The notes beneath the pieces are model-generated. The model was not told the origin of the DNA. It saw only the letters and a list, made by a program, of their open reading frames with translations, and searched no databases. A program made the translations under genes and the position numbers. This document shows, piece by piece, positions 35,598 to 43,815 of a stretch of DNA of 64,000 nt; position 1 is the first letter of the stretch, and each line of letters opens with the position of its first letter. This DNA comes from Thermococcus barophilus MP (lineage in GTDB: Archaea > Methanobacteriota_B > Thermococci > Thermococcales > Thermococcaceae): positions 1,946,079-2,010,078 of the forward strand of contig NC_014804.1 of assembly GCF_000151105.2 (NCBI RefSeq), in the 5' to 3' direction.

Positions 35598-36824
35598 TAG
35601 ACTCAAGAGAGCGAAGAGTGAAGATGCTCCAAAGTTTGCTGTAAACCCGCCGGCGTAAACTAAAAATCCACTTAAAAAGCTTCCTATTATGTATCCGAGT
35701 GAGTTAATTAAGTTAAATGTCCCCATTGCCGTTCCTTTTTCTCTTTCACCAGCAAGTTTTCCAACAATTGAGGTTGAGGAGATGCTTATGAATGACCATG
35801 AATAGCCAGCAAGGAAGTATGAAAGAAATGCTAATGGAAGGAGATACGGGAGCATAAATGTCCCTATGAGGATGGTCGCAATCCCAATCAGCCTCAAGGC
35901 TATACCCTCCTTTAAAACCTTCAGCTTGTCTCTGTTTTCAAGCATCAATCCAACCTTTAAGTACATAAAGGCTGAAACTGAAGAGTTGAGTATTGCAGCC
36001 AAATAAATATATCTTCTCTCAAAACCATTTTCTGCCAACAATACTGGAAACTGCGAGAAATACATCCCGACAGATATCCAGAATAAGAATGATGCAAAGT
36101 AAAACTTTCCAAATTTTGGCTTTCTGAGATTTATGTGCAGCATAAATGTTGGCACATAGCGTATTTTTTCAACTACATAGTTGCCGAAAATTCTGATGCT
36201 CTTTCTATTCACATAAATTGGAATCTCCCTAATTGTTTTGGCTCCCCAGATTAGTGATGGAATGTTGAGGATGGCAAAGAGTAGCAAGAGTTGCCTTATT
36301 GTGAGGTATTGAGATAAGACGAATCCCAGACCAAGCCCAAAAACCCATGCCCAGCCGCTTATTTCATTGAACTTTCCTATTCCATAATCCCAGCTGTGCT
36401 TCCTAACACTTCTGAGAACGAGGACGATTGGAACGGAAAGTGTTGAGGCTAAGAAAAAGGAGTAAACGGCATTGAGTATGATGAATTCAGCTGGGCTGTT
36501 TGCAAATGAGAGGACTGTTAGGAATATGCTCACACTGAAGAATCCAAATAGAATGAATATCTTCCTCCTCAAAGTTCTATCGCTCAGCTTCCCCCAGAAC
36601 AAGCTGCCAATCATTGAAGATAAGCTTGCAAGAGAGTTCATTATTCCGACCATCTGAGCATTTCCACCAAGCTGAAGGAGGTATAAGGGCATTAGGATCG
36701 AACTCCCACCGGTTGAAATCTTGAAGGGTATAAACGAATAAAACCACTTAGGAACCTTTGATATTCCATAATATCTATGGGAGACCTTTTTTGCATGCAT
36801 TGTGGCGTTTATTCTTTGACTCAT
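35571..36824 (-). CDS. MFS transporter
   Basis: A 417-residue protein with 12 predicted transmembrane helices. The major facilitator signature between TM2 and TM3 is visible (GSLFWGKLSDRTLRRKIFIL), with a similar but weaker repeat in the second half (VGKLAGEREKGTAMGTFNLI). The substrate is unknown. The start ATG has GGTGG at a 6-nt gap. The promoter on the minus strand is AACC-TTTATAAA at about 36862-36873. It overlaps the convergent plus-strand gene by 27 nt at the 3' end. Confidence 0.88.
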   Translation of the reverse strand: MSQRINATMHAKKVSHRYYGISKVPKWFYSFIPFKISTGGSSILMPLYLLQLGGNAQMVGIMNSLASLSSMIGSLFWGKLSDRTLRRKIFILFGFFSVSIFLTVLSFANSPAEFIILNAVYSFFLASTLSVPIVLVLRSVRKHSWDYGIGKFNEISGWAWVFGLGLGFVLSQYLTIRQLLLLFAILNIPSLIWGAKTIREIPIYVNRKSIRIFGNYVVEKIRYVPTFMLHINLRKPKFGKFYFASFLFWISVGMYFSQFPVLLAENGFERRYIYLAAILNSSVSAFMYLKVGLMLENRDKLKVLKEGIALRLIGIATILIGTFMLPYLLPLAFLSYFLAGYSWSFISISSTSIVGKLAGEREKGTAMGTFNLINSLGYIIGSFLSGFLVYAGGFTANFGASSLFALLSLLSLRKLEI

Positions 36825-36861
36825 TTCAAACCACCACGAGGCTGGTGAAGAGCAGGTTTTG

Positions 36862-36873
36862 GTTTATAAAGGT
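36862..36873 (-). promoter_or_regulatory. MFS transporter promoter
   Basis: Read on the minus strand: BRE-like CAACC followed by TTTATAAACC, about 38 bp before the start codon. The predicted transcript start leaves a leader of about 17 nt containing the ribosome-binding site. Confidence 0.65.
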
Positions 36874-37068
36874 TGCTGAAAAGAAGAGGGCTTTGATGAA
36901 CACCAATATTCATTTCCTTGCTGGGAAATAAAGAAGAAGGGGCTTTAAAAGAGGAACTGGCTATTTTCTTGCTGTAATCTCCTCATTGGATTTGATTAAA
37001 GTATCAAAACTTCAATCAGAAGCAGTTATAAACAGTTGTTGGATTAAAGATTGAAAGGGGTGGGACTA

Positions 37069-37563
37069 TTGAAAAGTAACGTGATATGCTATAAACCCAT
37101 TGGCATTATTCACACTCCATTTAAAGAGCCAAAAGGAGTTCCAATACAGCCTTCTGCAGCAAGAGGAATTGAGGGAAAAGTAGAAGTCTTTCCAGAATAT
37201 GTCCAGGGTTTGAAAGACCTTGAGGGATTTTCGCATGTAGTTTTAATTTACCATTTTCATCTGGCAAAACCCGGCAGTCTGTTTGTCAAGCCTTATATGG
37301 ACGATGAGTATCATGGAGTCTTTGCCACCAGAGCCCCAAGTAGGCCCAACCCAATAGGTCTCTCTATAGTGAGGCTTGTCAAAGTTAGAGGGAATACACT
37401 TCACGTTAAAGACGTTGATATAGTGGATGGAACGCCTCTCTTGGATATCAAACCTTATGTCCCGGATTTCGACGTTAGAGAGGTTGAAAGAATAGGCTGG
37501 CTTGAAAACAATATTCATAAACTTTCAAAGGCGAGGGATGATGGGAGGTTTATAATAGAGTAA
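37069..37563 (+). CDS. trmO: tRNA (N6-threonylcarbamoyladenosine37-N6)-methyltransferase, TrmO/TsaA family
   Basis: About 164 residues. TrmO adds a methyl group from S-adenosylmethionine to t6A37 of tRNAs that read ACY codons. The family hallmarks are all here: PIGIIHTPFKEPKGVPIQP, the acidic-aromatic DLEGFSHVVLIYHFH, GVFATRAPSRPNPIGLS (the most conserved block, SAM binding) and DIVDGTPLLDIKPYVP. The start is TTG 37069: GGTG lies 6 nt upstream, while TTG 37051 has no site. TATA TTATAAAC at 37025-37032 gives a leader of about 19 nt. Confidence 0.9.
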   Translation: MKSNVICYKPIGIIHTPFKEPKGVPIQPSAARGIEGKVEVFPEYVQGLKDLEGFSHVVLIYHFHLAKPGSLFVKPYMDDEYHGVFATRAPSRPNPIGLSIVRLVKVRGNTLHVKDVDIVDGTPLLDIKPYVPDFDVREVERIGWLENNIHKLSKARDDGRFIIE

Positions 37564-37899
37564 ATAATAAATTGAAAATCTTTTAATACCAAATTGGTGT
37601 CCCATATGGTCAGTATGCTCTTCCACCAATACCACCTCTAACCTCACGGCATCATCATTGCATCCAAGGAGCGTTCCTTAGAATGAAAAATTGATAAGCG
37701 GGATCAAAACATTCGTTAAGGGATGATAAAATAAGCTTCAAGCTTAGAATGTGAGTGTCGCCTCTTTGCAAAGTTAGGGATTTCTCTGCTGATATTATGG
37801 ATGCGATACAATTCATACATATATTGACTTTGCCTTTCTTTGAACTCTCAGTTGTACATGTTGCCTTCAACTGGTCTGCAATTCCGCAGGCTTATGCAA
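37564..37899. other. Intergenic region, possible gene remnant on the minus strand
   Basis: About 340 bases without a firmly supported gene. The only notable frame is minus strand 37870-37655 (TTG start, 71 codons, four Cys with an ICMNC cluster). It has no ribosome-binding site, its upstream frame is closed by a stop, and it matches no family known to me. It could be a decayed gene. The right end carries the promoter and operator of the NifX-like gene. Confidence 0.3.
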
Positions 37900-37903
37900 T
37901 AAG

Positions 37904-37929
37904 TTTATATTTTATTAGGTTTACCTAAT
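37904..37929 (+). promoter_or_regulatory. Promoter with palindromic operator upstream of the NifX-like gene
   Basis: TATA TTTATATTTT (37904-37913) is followed directly by ATTAGGT-TT-ACCTAAT (37914-37929), a perfect inverted repeat with 7-bp arms. It covers the stretch between TATA and the expected transcript start, so a bound protein would block transcription. The same palindrome occurs at 38403-38418. Confidence 0.75.
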
Positions 37930-37942
37930 TTTTGGTGAGGAA

Positions 37943-38338
37943 ATGAGGAAGCTTAGGATAGCGTTTGGGATGGAAAATGAGGGAAAGCTGACAGATGGTC
38001 ACTATGGGGACTCAGAGTTCTTTTTGATCTACGAAATCTTAGAAGATGGAACTGTAAAGCTCTTGGAAAAGAAACCAAACAGAGCTAAGAAGATGGAGGA
38101 GCATGAAAGTGAGCACGGTGATCTGAGGAAGTTTAGGGTTGTTATTGAGCAGCTGGAAGACGTGGATGTGCTGGCGGCGTTCAGAATGGGCCCTAACTTT
38201 TTGAGAATCAGAGACCAGAGCAATAAAGTTGCATTCTTTACGAGTACGAGGGATCTAAATTTAGCACTTCAAAGGGTTATTGAAAGCTTTGAAGAGCTTT
38301 GGAAGCAAGTTGAAGAGAAAAAGTCAAAGCATACTTGA
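37943..38338 (+). CDS. NifX/NifB-C-terminal-like (dinitrogenase FeMo-cofactor biosynthesis family) protein
   Basis: A 131-residue soluble protein of the NifX/VnfX superfamily, small ribonuclease-H-like proteins that bind metal clusters or cofactors. It matches in RIAFGMENEGKLTDGHYGDSEFFLIYE and VEDVDVLAAFRMGPN-like segments (here LEDVDVLAAFRMGPNFLRIR). No nitrogenase genes are near, and such proteins in Thermococcales have no assigned function. The ATG has GGTGAGG upstream. The palindromic operator in its promoter is shared with the next gene, a radical SAM protein, so the two form a local regulon. Confidence 0.82.
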   Translation: MRKLRIAFGMENEGKLTDGHYGDSEFFLIYEILEDGTVKLLEKKPNRAKKMEEHESEHGDLRKFRVVIEQLEDVDVLAAFRMGPNFLRIRDQSNKVAFFTSTRDLNLALQRVIESFEELWKQVEEKKSKHT

Positions 38339-38392
38339 ATTTTCAGCTTTACTTTTTTTGTTTTGTTCAACTTCACAAATCTATTCGAAATC

Positions 38393-38418
38393 TTTATACA
38401 CCATTAGGTTCACCTAAT
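38393..38418 (+). promoter_or_regulatory. Promoter with the same palindromic operator upstream of the radical SAM gene
   Basis: TATA TTTATACA (38393-38400) is followed after 2 nt by ATTAGGT-TC-ACCTAAT (38403-38418). The arms are identical to those of the site at 37914-37929 and only one spacer base differs. The same distance from TATA argues for one repressor. Confidence 0.75.
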
Positions 38419-38432
38419 TTCGGTGAAAGTTA

Positions 38433-39383
38433 ATGATAGCATTTGGCCCCGTTCCATCTCGCAGATTAGGAAAAAGCTTAGGTATAAACAACATTCCGGA
38501 TAAAGTATGCTCATATGCTTGTGTTTACTGCCAAATTGGAAGAACAATCAGGATGGAAGTTAAAAGGAAGACATTTTATAACCCAGAGCTGATTCTCAAG
38601 GAAGCTAAAGAAAAACTTGAAAAAGCCAGAGCAAAAGGAGAGCACGTTGATTATATCACATTTGTTCCAGATGGTGAACCGACTTTGGATATTAACCTTA
38701 GAAAGGAAACAGAGTTGCTGAAAGAACTTGGAACTCCTTTGGCAATTCTAACAAACTCTTCCCTAATCTGGAGGGAAGATGTTAGAGAAGATTTATTGGA
38801 GTTTGATTTTGTCTCTCTAAAGCTTGATGCTGTGAGTGAGCAACTGTGGAGAAAAATTGACAGACCACACAAAAGCTTAAAGCTCAATGAAATCCTTAAT
38901 GGAATGCTCGAATTCAGAAAAGAGTTCAAAGGAAAACTTGTAACAGAGACTATGCTCATCAATGGAGTTGATTATGGAGACGAATTTGAGAAGATTTCCA
39001 AGTTTCTGAAGAAGCTTGAACCAGATATAGCTTACATAGCTATTCCAACGAGGCCCCCAGCGGAGAGGTGGGTTAAGCCAGCTAGTGAGGAGACGATAAA
39101 CAGAGCGTTTCAGATTTTTGCTGAGGCTTTAGGAAGTGACAGAGTGGAGTATCTCATTGGCTATGAGGGAAATGCATTTGTTTTTACTGGGAATGTTGAG
39201 GAGGATTTACTGAGCATAACAGCTGTCCACCCGATGAGAGAAGATGCCGTTGAAGACTTTCTTAAAAAGGCCAATGCAGATTGGAGCGTTGTTGAGAAAC
39301 TTTTAAAAGAAGAAAAAATCATTGAGCTTGAATATGAAGGCAGAAAGTTTTACATGAGGAAGCTCAAGAGCAGAAATCTTTAA
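38433..39383 (+). CDS. Radical SAM protein (COG0731 type)
   Basis: A 316-residue radical SAM enzyme. The [4Fe-4S] cluster motif is C-x3-C-x2-C in VCSYACVYCQIG (about residues 26-37), preceded by the family start FGPVPSRRLGKSLGINN. Then FVPDGEPTLD (the GE motif) and a partial TIM barrel follow. The last 80 residues look like a winged helix (AVEDFLKKANADWSVVEKLL, IIELEYEGRKFYMRKL). The substrate is not known. ATG 38433 is preceded by CGGTGAAAG. The promoter carries the same operator palindrome as the NifX-like gene, which hints at a shared role in cluster or redox cofactor metabolism. Confidence 0.87.
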   Translation: MIAFGPVPSRRLGKSLGINNIPDKVCSYACVYCQIGRTIRMEVKRKTFYNPELILKEAKEKLEKARAKGEHVDYITFVPDGEPTLDINLRKETELLKELGTPLAILTNSSLIWREDVREDLLEFDFVSLKLDAVSEQLWRKIDRPHKSLKLNEILNGMLEFRKEFKGKLVTETMLINGVDYGDEFEKISKFLKKLEPDIAYIAIPTRPPAERWVKPASEETINRAFQIFAEALGSDRVEYLIGYEGNAFVFTGNVEEDLLSITAVHPMREDAVEDFLKKANADWSVVEKLLKEEKIIELEYEGRKFYMRKLKSRNL

Positions 39384-39425
39384 TTATGTTCTATCTGAGA
39401 TACATAATCTGGAAGGTGATGTCCC

Positions 39426-40202
39426 CTGATAGCTCTCATATCATTCCTGCTGGTTGTTCTTATTTCAATCATAATTGTTAGAATTGGAACGGTTGCATTA
39501 GAGATGACTGGGCTCTCAAGAGATGTTGCAGCTTTTCAGGCTCAGTCTGCCTTTTCTGGAACAGGTTTTACAACATCTGAGTCGGAATATGTGGTTTCGC
39601 ATCCAATACGAAGAAAGATAATCAGAATTCTAATTTTTCTGGGCAGTGCAGGAATAACTTCGGCTATAGCTACTCTTGTGTTGACATTCATTGGCAAAAG
39701 TGCTGAAGAGGTTAAGCAGAATTTTGTCATACTTTTGAGCGGTTTATTGATTCTGTACTTTTTTGTGAGATCTAAATGGATAGATAAAATGATGAGAAAG
39801 GTGATTCGGAGGCTTCTTAATAGATTCTTCCCTTCACTTAAAATCTATGACTACAATCAGCTCTTGGGTATAAGTCGAGGGTACTCAATTGGTCAGATAA
39901 AAGTTAGAAAAAGCAGTTGGCTTGCAAATAAAACTTTAAGGGAACTGCAATTAGATAAAGAAGGTGTTCTAGTTCTTGGAATTTACAGAAAAGTAGGAGA
40001 AAAAGAGGTTTATCTTGGTGCTCCAAGCGGTGATACAAAGATTCTCCCTGGAGATTTGGTTGTTCTTTATGGGCCCGAGGAGGTTATATTGAACCTCTCG
40101 AAGAGGGTTAAAGGAATCAAGGGCAAGATTGAGCATGAAGAAGCAGTCGAAAAAGCTAAGATTAGGGCAATGCAAGAAGAAATGGAGCTTAAAGGTGAGT
40201 AA
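39426..40202 (+). CDS. Single-repeat TrkH-like pore protein with RCK_C (TrkA_C) domain; probable CTG start
   Basis: About 258 residues. If read from CTG 39426 the N-terminus is a transmembrane helix (LIALISFLLVVLISIIIVRI), then a pore-loop-like segment AFQAQSAFSGTGFTT that resembles the TGF selectivity-filter block of TrkH/KtrB, then a second helix (IIRILIFLGSAGITSAIATL) and a further helix near 95-115. Residues about 140-225 form a TrkA_C/RCK_C ligand domain (VRKSSWLANKTLRELQL, DTKILPGDLVVLYGPEE). The first ATG in frame (39504) lacks a ribosome-binding site and would remove the first helix. CTG 39426 lies 7 nt after GGTG, while ATG 39419 is out of frame. It overlaps the start region of the K+ channel gene. 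Confidence 0.75.
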   Translation: MIALISFLLVVLISIIIVRIGTVALEMTGLSRDVAAFQAQSAFSGTGFTTSESEYVVSHPIRRKIIRILIFLGSAGITSAIATLVLTFIGKSAEEVKQNFVILLSGLLILYFFVRSKWIDKMMRKVIRRLLNRFFPSLKIYDYNQLLGISRGYSIGQIKVRKSSWLANKTLRELQLDKEGVLVLGIYRKVGEKEVYLGAPSGDTKILPGDLVVLYGPEEVILNLSKRVKGIKGKIEHEEAVEKAKIRAMQEEMELKGE

Positions 40203-40204
40203 TG

Positions 40205-41653
40205 ATGTGTGAATATGTATATGAAAATGGTCAGAAGTGCAGGACAAAGCCTCTTAAAGGTTCCAATTTCTGCTCACTGCACATTCCTTATGAGGAGGGG
40301 GAATTGTTATATGGGGAGAAAATCAAAGAGATAAAGAAGAAAGCTTTTCTCAAGAAGATAAGGAGAGGGATTACATATTTTGAGGGTGTTTATCTCTATG
40401 ATGTTCGGATTTCAGACCTTAAAATTGAGCAGACGATAGTCTTTAAGAATTCAAAAATAAAAACCCTTATAGTGGATAGCTCAGAAATTGGGGGTCTCAC
40501 GATTTATGGATCATCAATCGAGAGAATAATCATAGTTAAAACAACTTTAAAAACTCTCATGATAACCAGATCAAACATATTCGGGTTTAATGCCCTTGAA
40601 GTGAACTTTTCAGGTTCTATTTATCTTAAAAACAGCGAAATCAGGTACATCATGATGAACTCATTTCACTATACCAAAGGTGAGGAGAAGCCAAGTGAAG
40701 AGGAATATGGGGAAAGGAGCAAGGCTTACGGCAGGGTCGAGCTGACAAATTTAAGTGGTGTGAGAAGGATTGGAATTAATTCGAGATATCCTCTTTTAAG
40801 GCAAATTCTTGAGGAGCATGGTATTAAGGTTAGCGATATCTCAAGAAAGCACGCCAAGGCTGAGATACTTGCTATAAGCGGGGTTCAGTTCGATGAAAAT
40901 CCAAGATTTAAGCGACAGGTCAGGATTTTGCTCAGAGCATTCAACGGGCAGCTTTTAATGGAAAATCTTGAAATTCCCGGCCATGTTCAGGTAACCCAGA
41001 GCAAGATTAAGCTACCGGAGTTTGTGCATGTTAGAATTTTGAATAACATAATTTTTAGGAAAGTGCGCTTCTACAGTGACACCACTTGGAATTTGACTGT
41101 TCTGCCAAATCTTGTGGCAGAGCTGGATGTGGAAGGCTTTATGCTTTTGGAAGACTGCCAGTTTAATAATCCTTACATTGAAGAAATCTTTTACAGATTG
41201 GCGAGAACCTCATGGGAAAGAGGAGGGGATAAGGATAAAGCAGATGAATACTATTACAAGGAAATGGTTGCGAAAAGGAAACAGCGAATGACTGCGTATA
41301 GGAGAGGAAAGAGAAAAATTTTTCTGATCGAATCATATGTGGAGTGGCTTTTGGCGGATCTCACATGCAAATATGGCACCACTTGGAAGAGACCAATTGT
41401 AATCTGGATTATCACTGTGAATATAATCTTCCCGATACTCTTTTACATCACAAAAAGTGTTGAGGGAAGTGGAGTACCTTTGAAGTCTTTTTTAGATTAT
41501 GTTTACTTCAGCATAGTCACCGCAACGACACTTGGTTATGGAGACCTGCATCCTGTTGGAATCGGAAGAGTTCTGGCTTCTGGTGAGGCTATATTTGGAA
41601 TGTTCATGTGGGCAGTGCTGTTAACAGTTTTCGCCAGGAAGTACATGAGGTGA
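40205..41653 (+). CDS. Potassium channel with N-terminal zinc-finger-like motif and beta-helix domain
   Basis: About 482 residues. It opens with C-x9-C-x10-C-x2-H (CEYVYENGQKC through FCSLH), a likely zinc site. Residues about 60-320 consist of short repeated beta segments (KIKTLIVDSSEIGGLTIYGS and similar), like a pentapeptide-type right-handed beta-helix. A charged helix follows, then two transmembrane helices around a pore loop with the potassium filter ATTLGYGDLHP (GYGD at about 444-447). This is a 2-TM Ion_trans_2 channel with an unusual N-terminal cytoplasmic module instead of a C-terminal RCK. The RCK_C domain is in the protein encoded just upstream (overlapping stop/start), so the two may work together. 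ATG 40205 lies 6 nt after GGTG; ATG 40202 is also possible. Confidence 0.82.
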   Translation: MCEYVYENGQKCRTKPLKGSNFCSLHIPYEEGELLYGEKIKEIKKKAFLKKIRRGITYFEGVYLYDVRISDLKIEQTIVFKNSKIKTLIVDSSEIGGLTIYGSSIERIIIVKTTLKTLMITRSNIFGFNALEVNFSGSIYLKNSEIRYIMMNSFHYTKGEEKPSEEEYGERSKAYGRVELTNLSGVRRIGINSRYPLLRQILEEHGIKVSDISRKHAKAEILAISGVQFDENPRFKRQVRILLRAFNGQLLMENLEIPGHVQVTQSKIKLPEFVHVRILNNIIFRKVRFYSDTTWNLTVLPNLVAELDVEGFMLLEDCQFNNPYIEEIFYRLARTSWERGGDKDKADEYYYKEMVAKRKQRMTAYRRGKRKIFLIESYVEWLLADLTCKYGTTWKRPIVIWIITVNIIFPILFYITKSVEGSGVPLKSFLDYVYFSIVTATTLGYGDLHPVGIGRVLASGEAIFGMFMWAVLLTVFARKYMR

Positions 41654-41657
41654 AAAA

Positions 41658-42785
41658 ATGAGGATAGGCCTAATAATCAACCCAATAGCTGGAATGGGAG
41701 GAAAAGTTGCCCTAAAAGGCACTGATGGAGTTGTCGAAGAAGCGATAAGGAGGGGGGCTAAGCCAACGGCATTAGATTTGGCTAAGCTATTTTTAAGTGA
41801 GCTTTCACATTATGATGAATCTAAGAACATAGAATTCTTCACAGGCCCTAAAGAGCTTGGTGAATACGCCCTTAGAGAATTTAATTTTTCTTTTCAAGTC
41901 CTTAAGCACAGAGAAATTAGTTATAGAGAGATTTTTGGAGTTAGGATTCCTGATACCACGAGTGAAGACACAAAAACCTTAGCAAAGTTGATGGCAGATA
42001 AGGTTGATATTTTGGTTTTTGCAGGGGGAGATGGAACTGCGAGGGATGTATATTCGGCAGTTAATAGGAAAGTTCCAATCCTTGGAATTCCAACAGGAGT
42101 AAAAATGTTCTCCGGAGTTTTTGCTTCATCTCCTGAGGATGCTGCTAAACTGTTAATTGAATTCCTTAAGGGAAGTGCTCAAATTGTTGAGCGCGAAATT
42201 TTAGATTTGGATGAAGATTCGTATAGAAAAGATGAGGTAAGAGTAAGGCATTATGGTATGGCATTAACTCCTTATCTTGAAACCTTGGTTCAGGGTTCGA
42301 AAGAACCGACAGCTGTTGATGAAAGTGAAGAGCTTGAAGCTTTGGCTGAGGCTATTGTTGAAGAGCTGGAAGATGGGGTTTATTTTCTGGGGGCAGGTTC
42401 GACAGTAAAAAAGATAAAAGACAAGCTTGGCATTGATGGGACTCTTTTGGGAGTTGACATTGTTGAAATTAAAGATGGCAAAGCTAAGCTTTTAGTCAAA
42501 GATGCTCAAGAAAAGGATTTGCTGAGGTTCATTAATAGAAATCCAAAAATAATTGTCACCATTGTTGGAGGAGTCAATTTCCTCTTTGGAAGAGGCAATC
42601 AGCAGTTCTCTCCGGATGTTCTCAGACATATCCCAAAAGAGAACATCATTGTTGTTGCAGCTCCATCAAAAGTAGAAAAGCCAATAAGGGCATATACAGG
42701 TGACAGGGAAGTTGATAAAAAACTTAGAGGGTATATCAGGGTGAAGATAGGCCCGTGGAGAGATAGAATTGTGAAGGTCATTTAG
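41658..42785 (+). CDS. ATP-NAD kinase-like protein (COG3199)
   Basis: A 375-residue member of the NAD-kinase/diacylglycerol-kinase fold. The nucleotide motif FAGGDGTARDVYSAV (about residues 119-133) and the N-terminal GLIINPIAGMGGKVALKGTDG are typical of the COG3199 group, which is longer than classical NAD kinase. The exact substrate (NAD or another diphosphate nucleotide or polyol) is not certain. The ATG follows the K+ channel stop by 4 nt and is preceded by GAGGTGAAAAA, so it is part of the same operon. Confidence 0.85.
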   Translation: MRIGLIINPIAGMGGKVALKGTDGVVEEAIRRGAKPTALDLAKLFLSELSHYDESKNIEFFTGPKELGEYALREFNFSFQVLKHREISYREIFGVRIPDTTSEDTKTLAKLMADKVDILVFAGGDGTARDVYSAVNRKVPILGIPTGVKMFSGVFASSPEDAAKLLIEFLKGSAQIVEREILDLDEDSYRKDEVRVRHYGMALTPYLETLVQGSKEPTAVDESEELEALAEAIVEELEDGVYFLGAGSTVKKIKDKLGIDGTLLGVDIVEIKDGKAKLLVKDAQEKDLLRFINRNPKIIVTIVGGVNFLFGRGNQQFSPDVLRHIPKENIIVVAAPSKVEKPIRAYTGDREVDKKLRGYIRVKIGPWRDRIVKVI

Positions 42786-42856
42786 CCTTCTATTCAAAGA
42801 CGAGTGTACCAATATCCGTTTATACATGGAGCGCTTAGTTAAAAATGGTGGTCTGT

Positions 42857-43759
42857 GTGAAATACAGCAAACTTGCTGTTGAACTGCTTAAAGGAGCGGA
42901 GCAGGTAATCTATTATGATCCGGTTTATCACGGCAGAACACTGAAGATATTTGGTATTGACAATGATCCGACAAAACTGGTGAAGTACTTGGCAGATAAA
43001 TACCTTGAGAAGGATTATGGAATAGTAATCTTTGATACCACAGGTGATTATCCAAAGGAAGGCTTTGAGAGCATAATAAAAATTGAAGATGGAAAACCCA
43101 CAGGTCTTGATCCGATAAAAATGGCTGAGGAGGGGATAATAGACGATCCCTACACGGCGGTAACAATAGTTCAAACAATCTATGAGCTGGACAGGAGTCT
43201 AACGGAAAAGCTTTATGCTGATGTTCTGTTCGGCAAAATTGAAAGCGTTTCTCAGGCAGCTTCATCTGAGGAAAAATACGGAGAGGTAATCAGAGAAAGC
43301 TACACTGTCCTTGATGAGGAGTTTTTTCAGGGAAGCACCCCCAATTTTGGAAACTCTATTCTTGTGGATCTCAGTGGTGCACACAGCATCACAATTGTTG
43401 GCATGGCGTTTCTCATTGTTGCAGCAGTTGTGCGGAAAAGGAGACACGTCTTTATAGGTCTGGATGACGCGGCGGTGCTAAGCTATACTCCAGCCGGAAG
43501 TGCTGCTATCCCCCTTCTAACTCAGCCAATGAGAGGAAGGGTAACGGTGCTGGCAACAAGATATACGGTTGAGTCAATTCTCAATATCTCAGGACCAACA
43601 CTTGTGCTGTATACTGATCCTGATATACAAAGCTTGATTTATGAGTCAAATGGCGTTCCTCCAGGTGCTATGAGAAAGAGAGTACTTAAGGGAGAAGGGG
43701 CTTTTATCTGGAGAACTCCAGAGACCATAAATGTCGAAGAAGGTGAGCTTCTGATTTAA
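42857..43759 (+). CDS. HerA/FtsK-like protein lacking a Walker A motif
   Basis: About 300 residues, function unknown. The order of motifs resembles the C-terminal part of HerA/VirB4-type ATPases: a strand like DYGIVIFDTTGDYP (the hhhDphGEY position), ILVDLSGAHS, a Walker-B-like HVFIGLDDA, and VTVLATRYTVESIL followed by LVLYTDPD. No GxxxxGK[ST] loop is present, so it is probably not an active ATPase. The domain assignment is inference. GTG 42857 has GGTGG 5 nt upstream. TATA TTTATACA (42819-42826) could instead support a leaderless ATG at 42845, which would add four residues. Confidence 0.65.
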   Translation: MKYSKLAVELLKGAEQVIYYDPVYHGRTLKIFGIDNDPTKLVKYLADKYLEKDYGIVIFDTTGDYPKEGFESIIKIEDGKPTGLDPIKMAEEGIIDDPYTAVTIVQTIYELDRSLTEKLYADVLFGKIESVSQAASSEEKYGEVIRESYTVLDEEFFQGSTPNFGNSILVDLSGAHSITIVGMAFLIVAAVVRKRRHVFIGLDDAAVLSYTPAGSAAIPLLTQPMRGRVTVLATRYTVESILNISGPTLVLYTDPDIQSLIYESNGVPPGAMRKRVLKGEGAFIWRTPETINVEEGELLI

Positions 43760-43777
43760 TTTTTCTTTTTCTTATCA
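43760..43777 (+). terminator. T-rich terminator after the HerA-like gene
   Basis: tttttctttttctta runs start directly after the stop codon, between two convergent genes. This fits archaeal T-tract termination. Confidence 0.4.
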
Positions 43778-43815
43778 ATTTCAAAGAGGAAAATACCAAA
43801 ATAAAATACAAGAGG

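Noticed and set aside
36880..36950. GATGA and CTGG pieces between the MFS gene and trmO
   Set aside because: Only one box is near consensus; not enough for a guide RNA.
37655..37870. Cys-containing 71-codon frame on the minus strand
   Set aside because: TTG start without a ribosome-binding site, closed upstream frame, no recognisable family. Kept only as a possible remnant in the intergenic entry.
40205..41653. Cys/His N-terminus as a sign of a nuclease or restriction protein
   Set aside because: The GYGD filter and two flanking helices make a K+ channel clear; the motif is a small accessory site.
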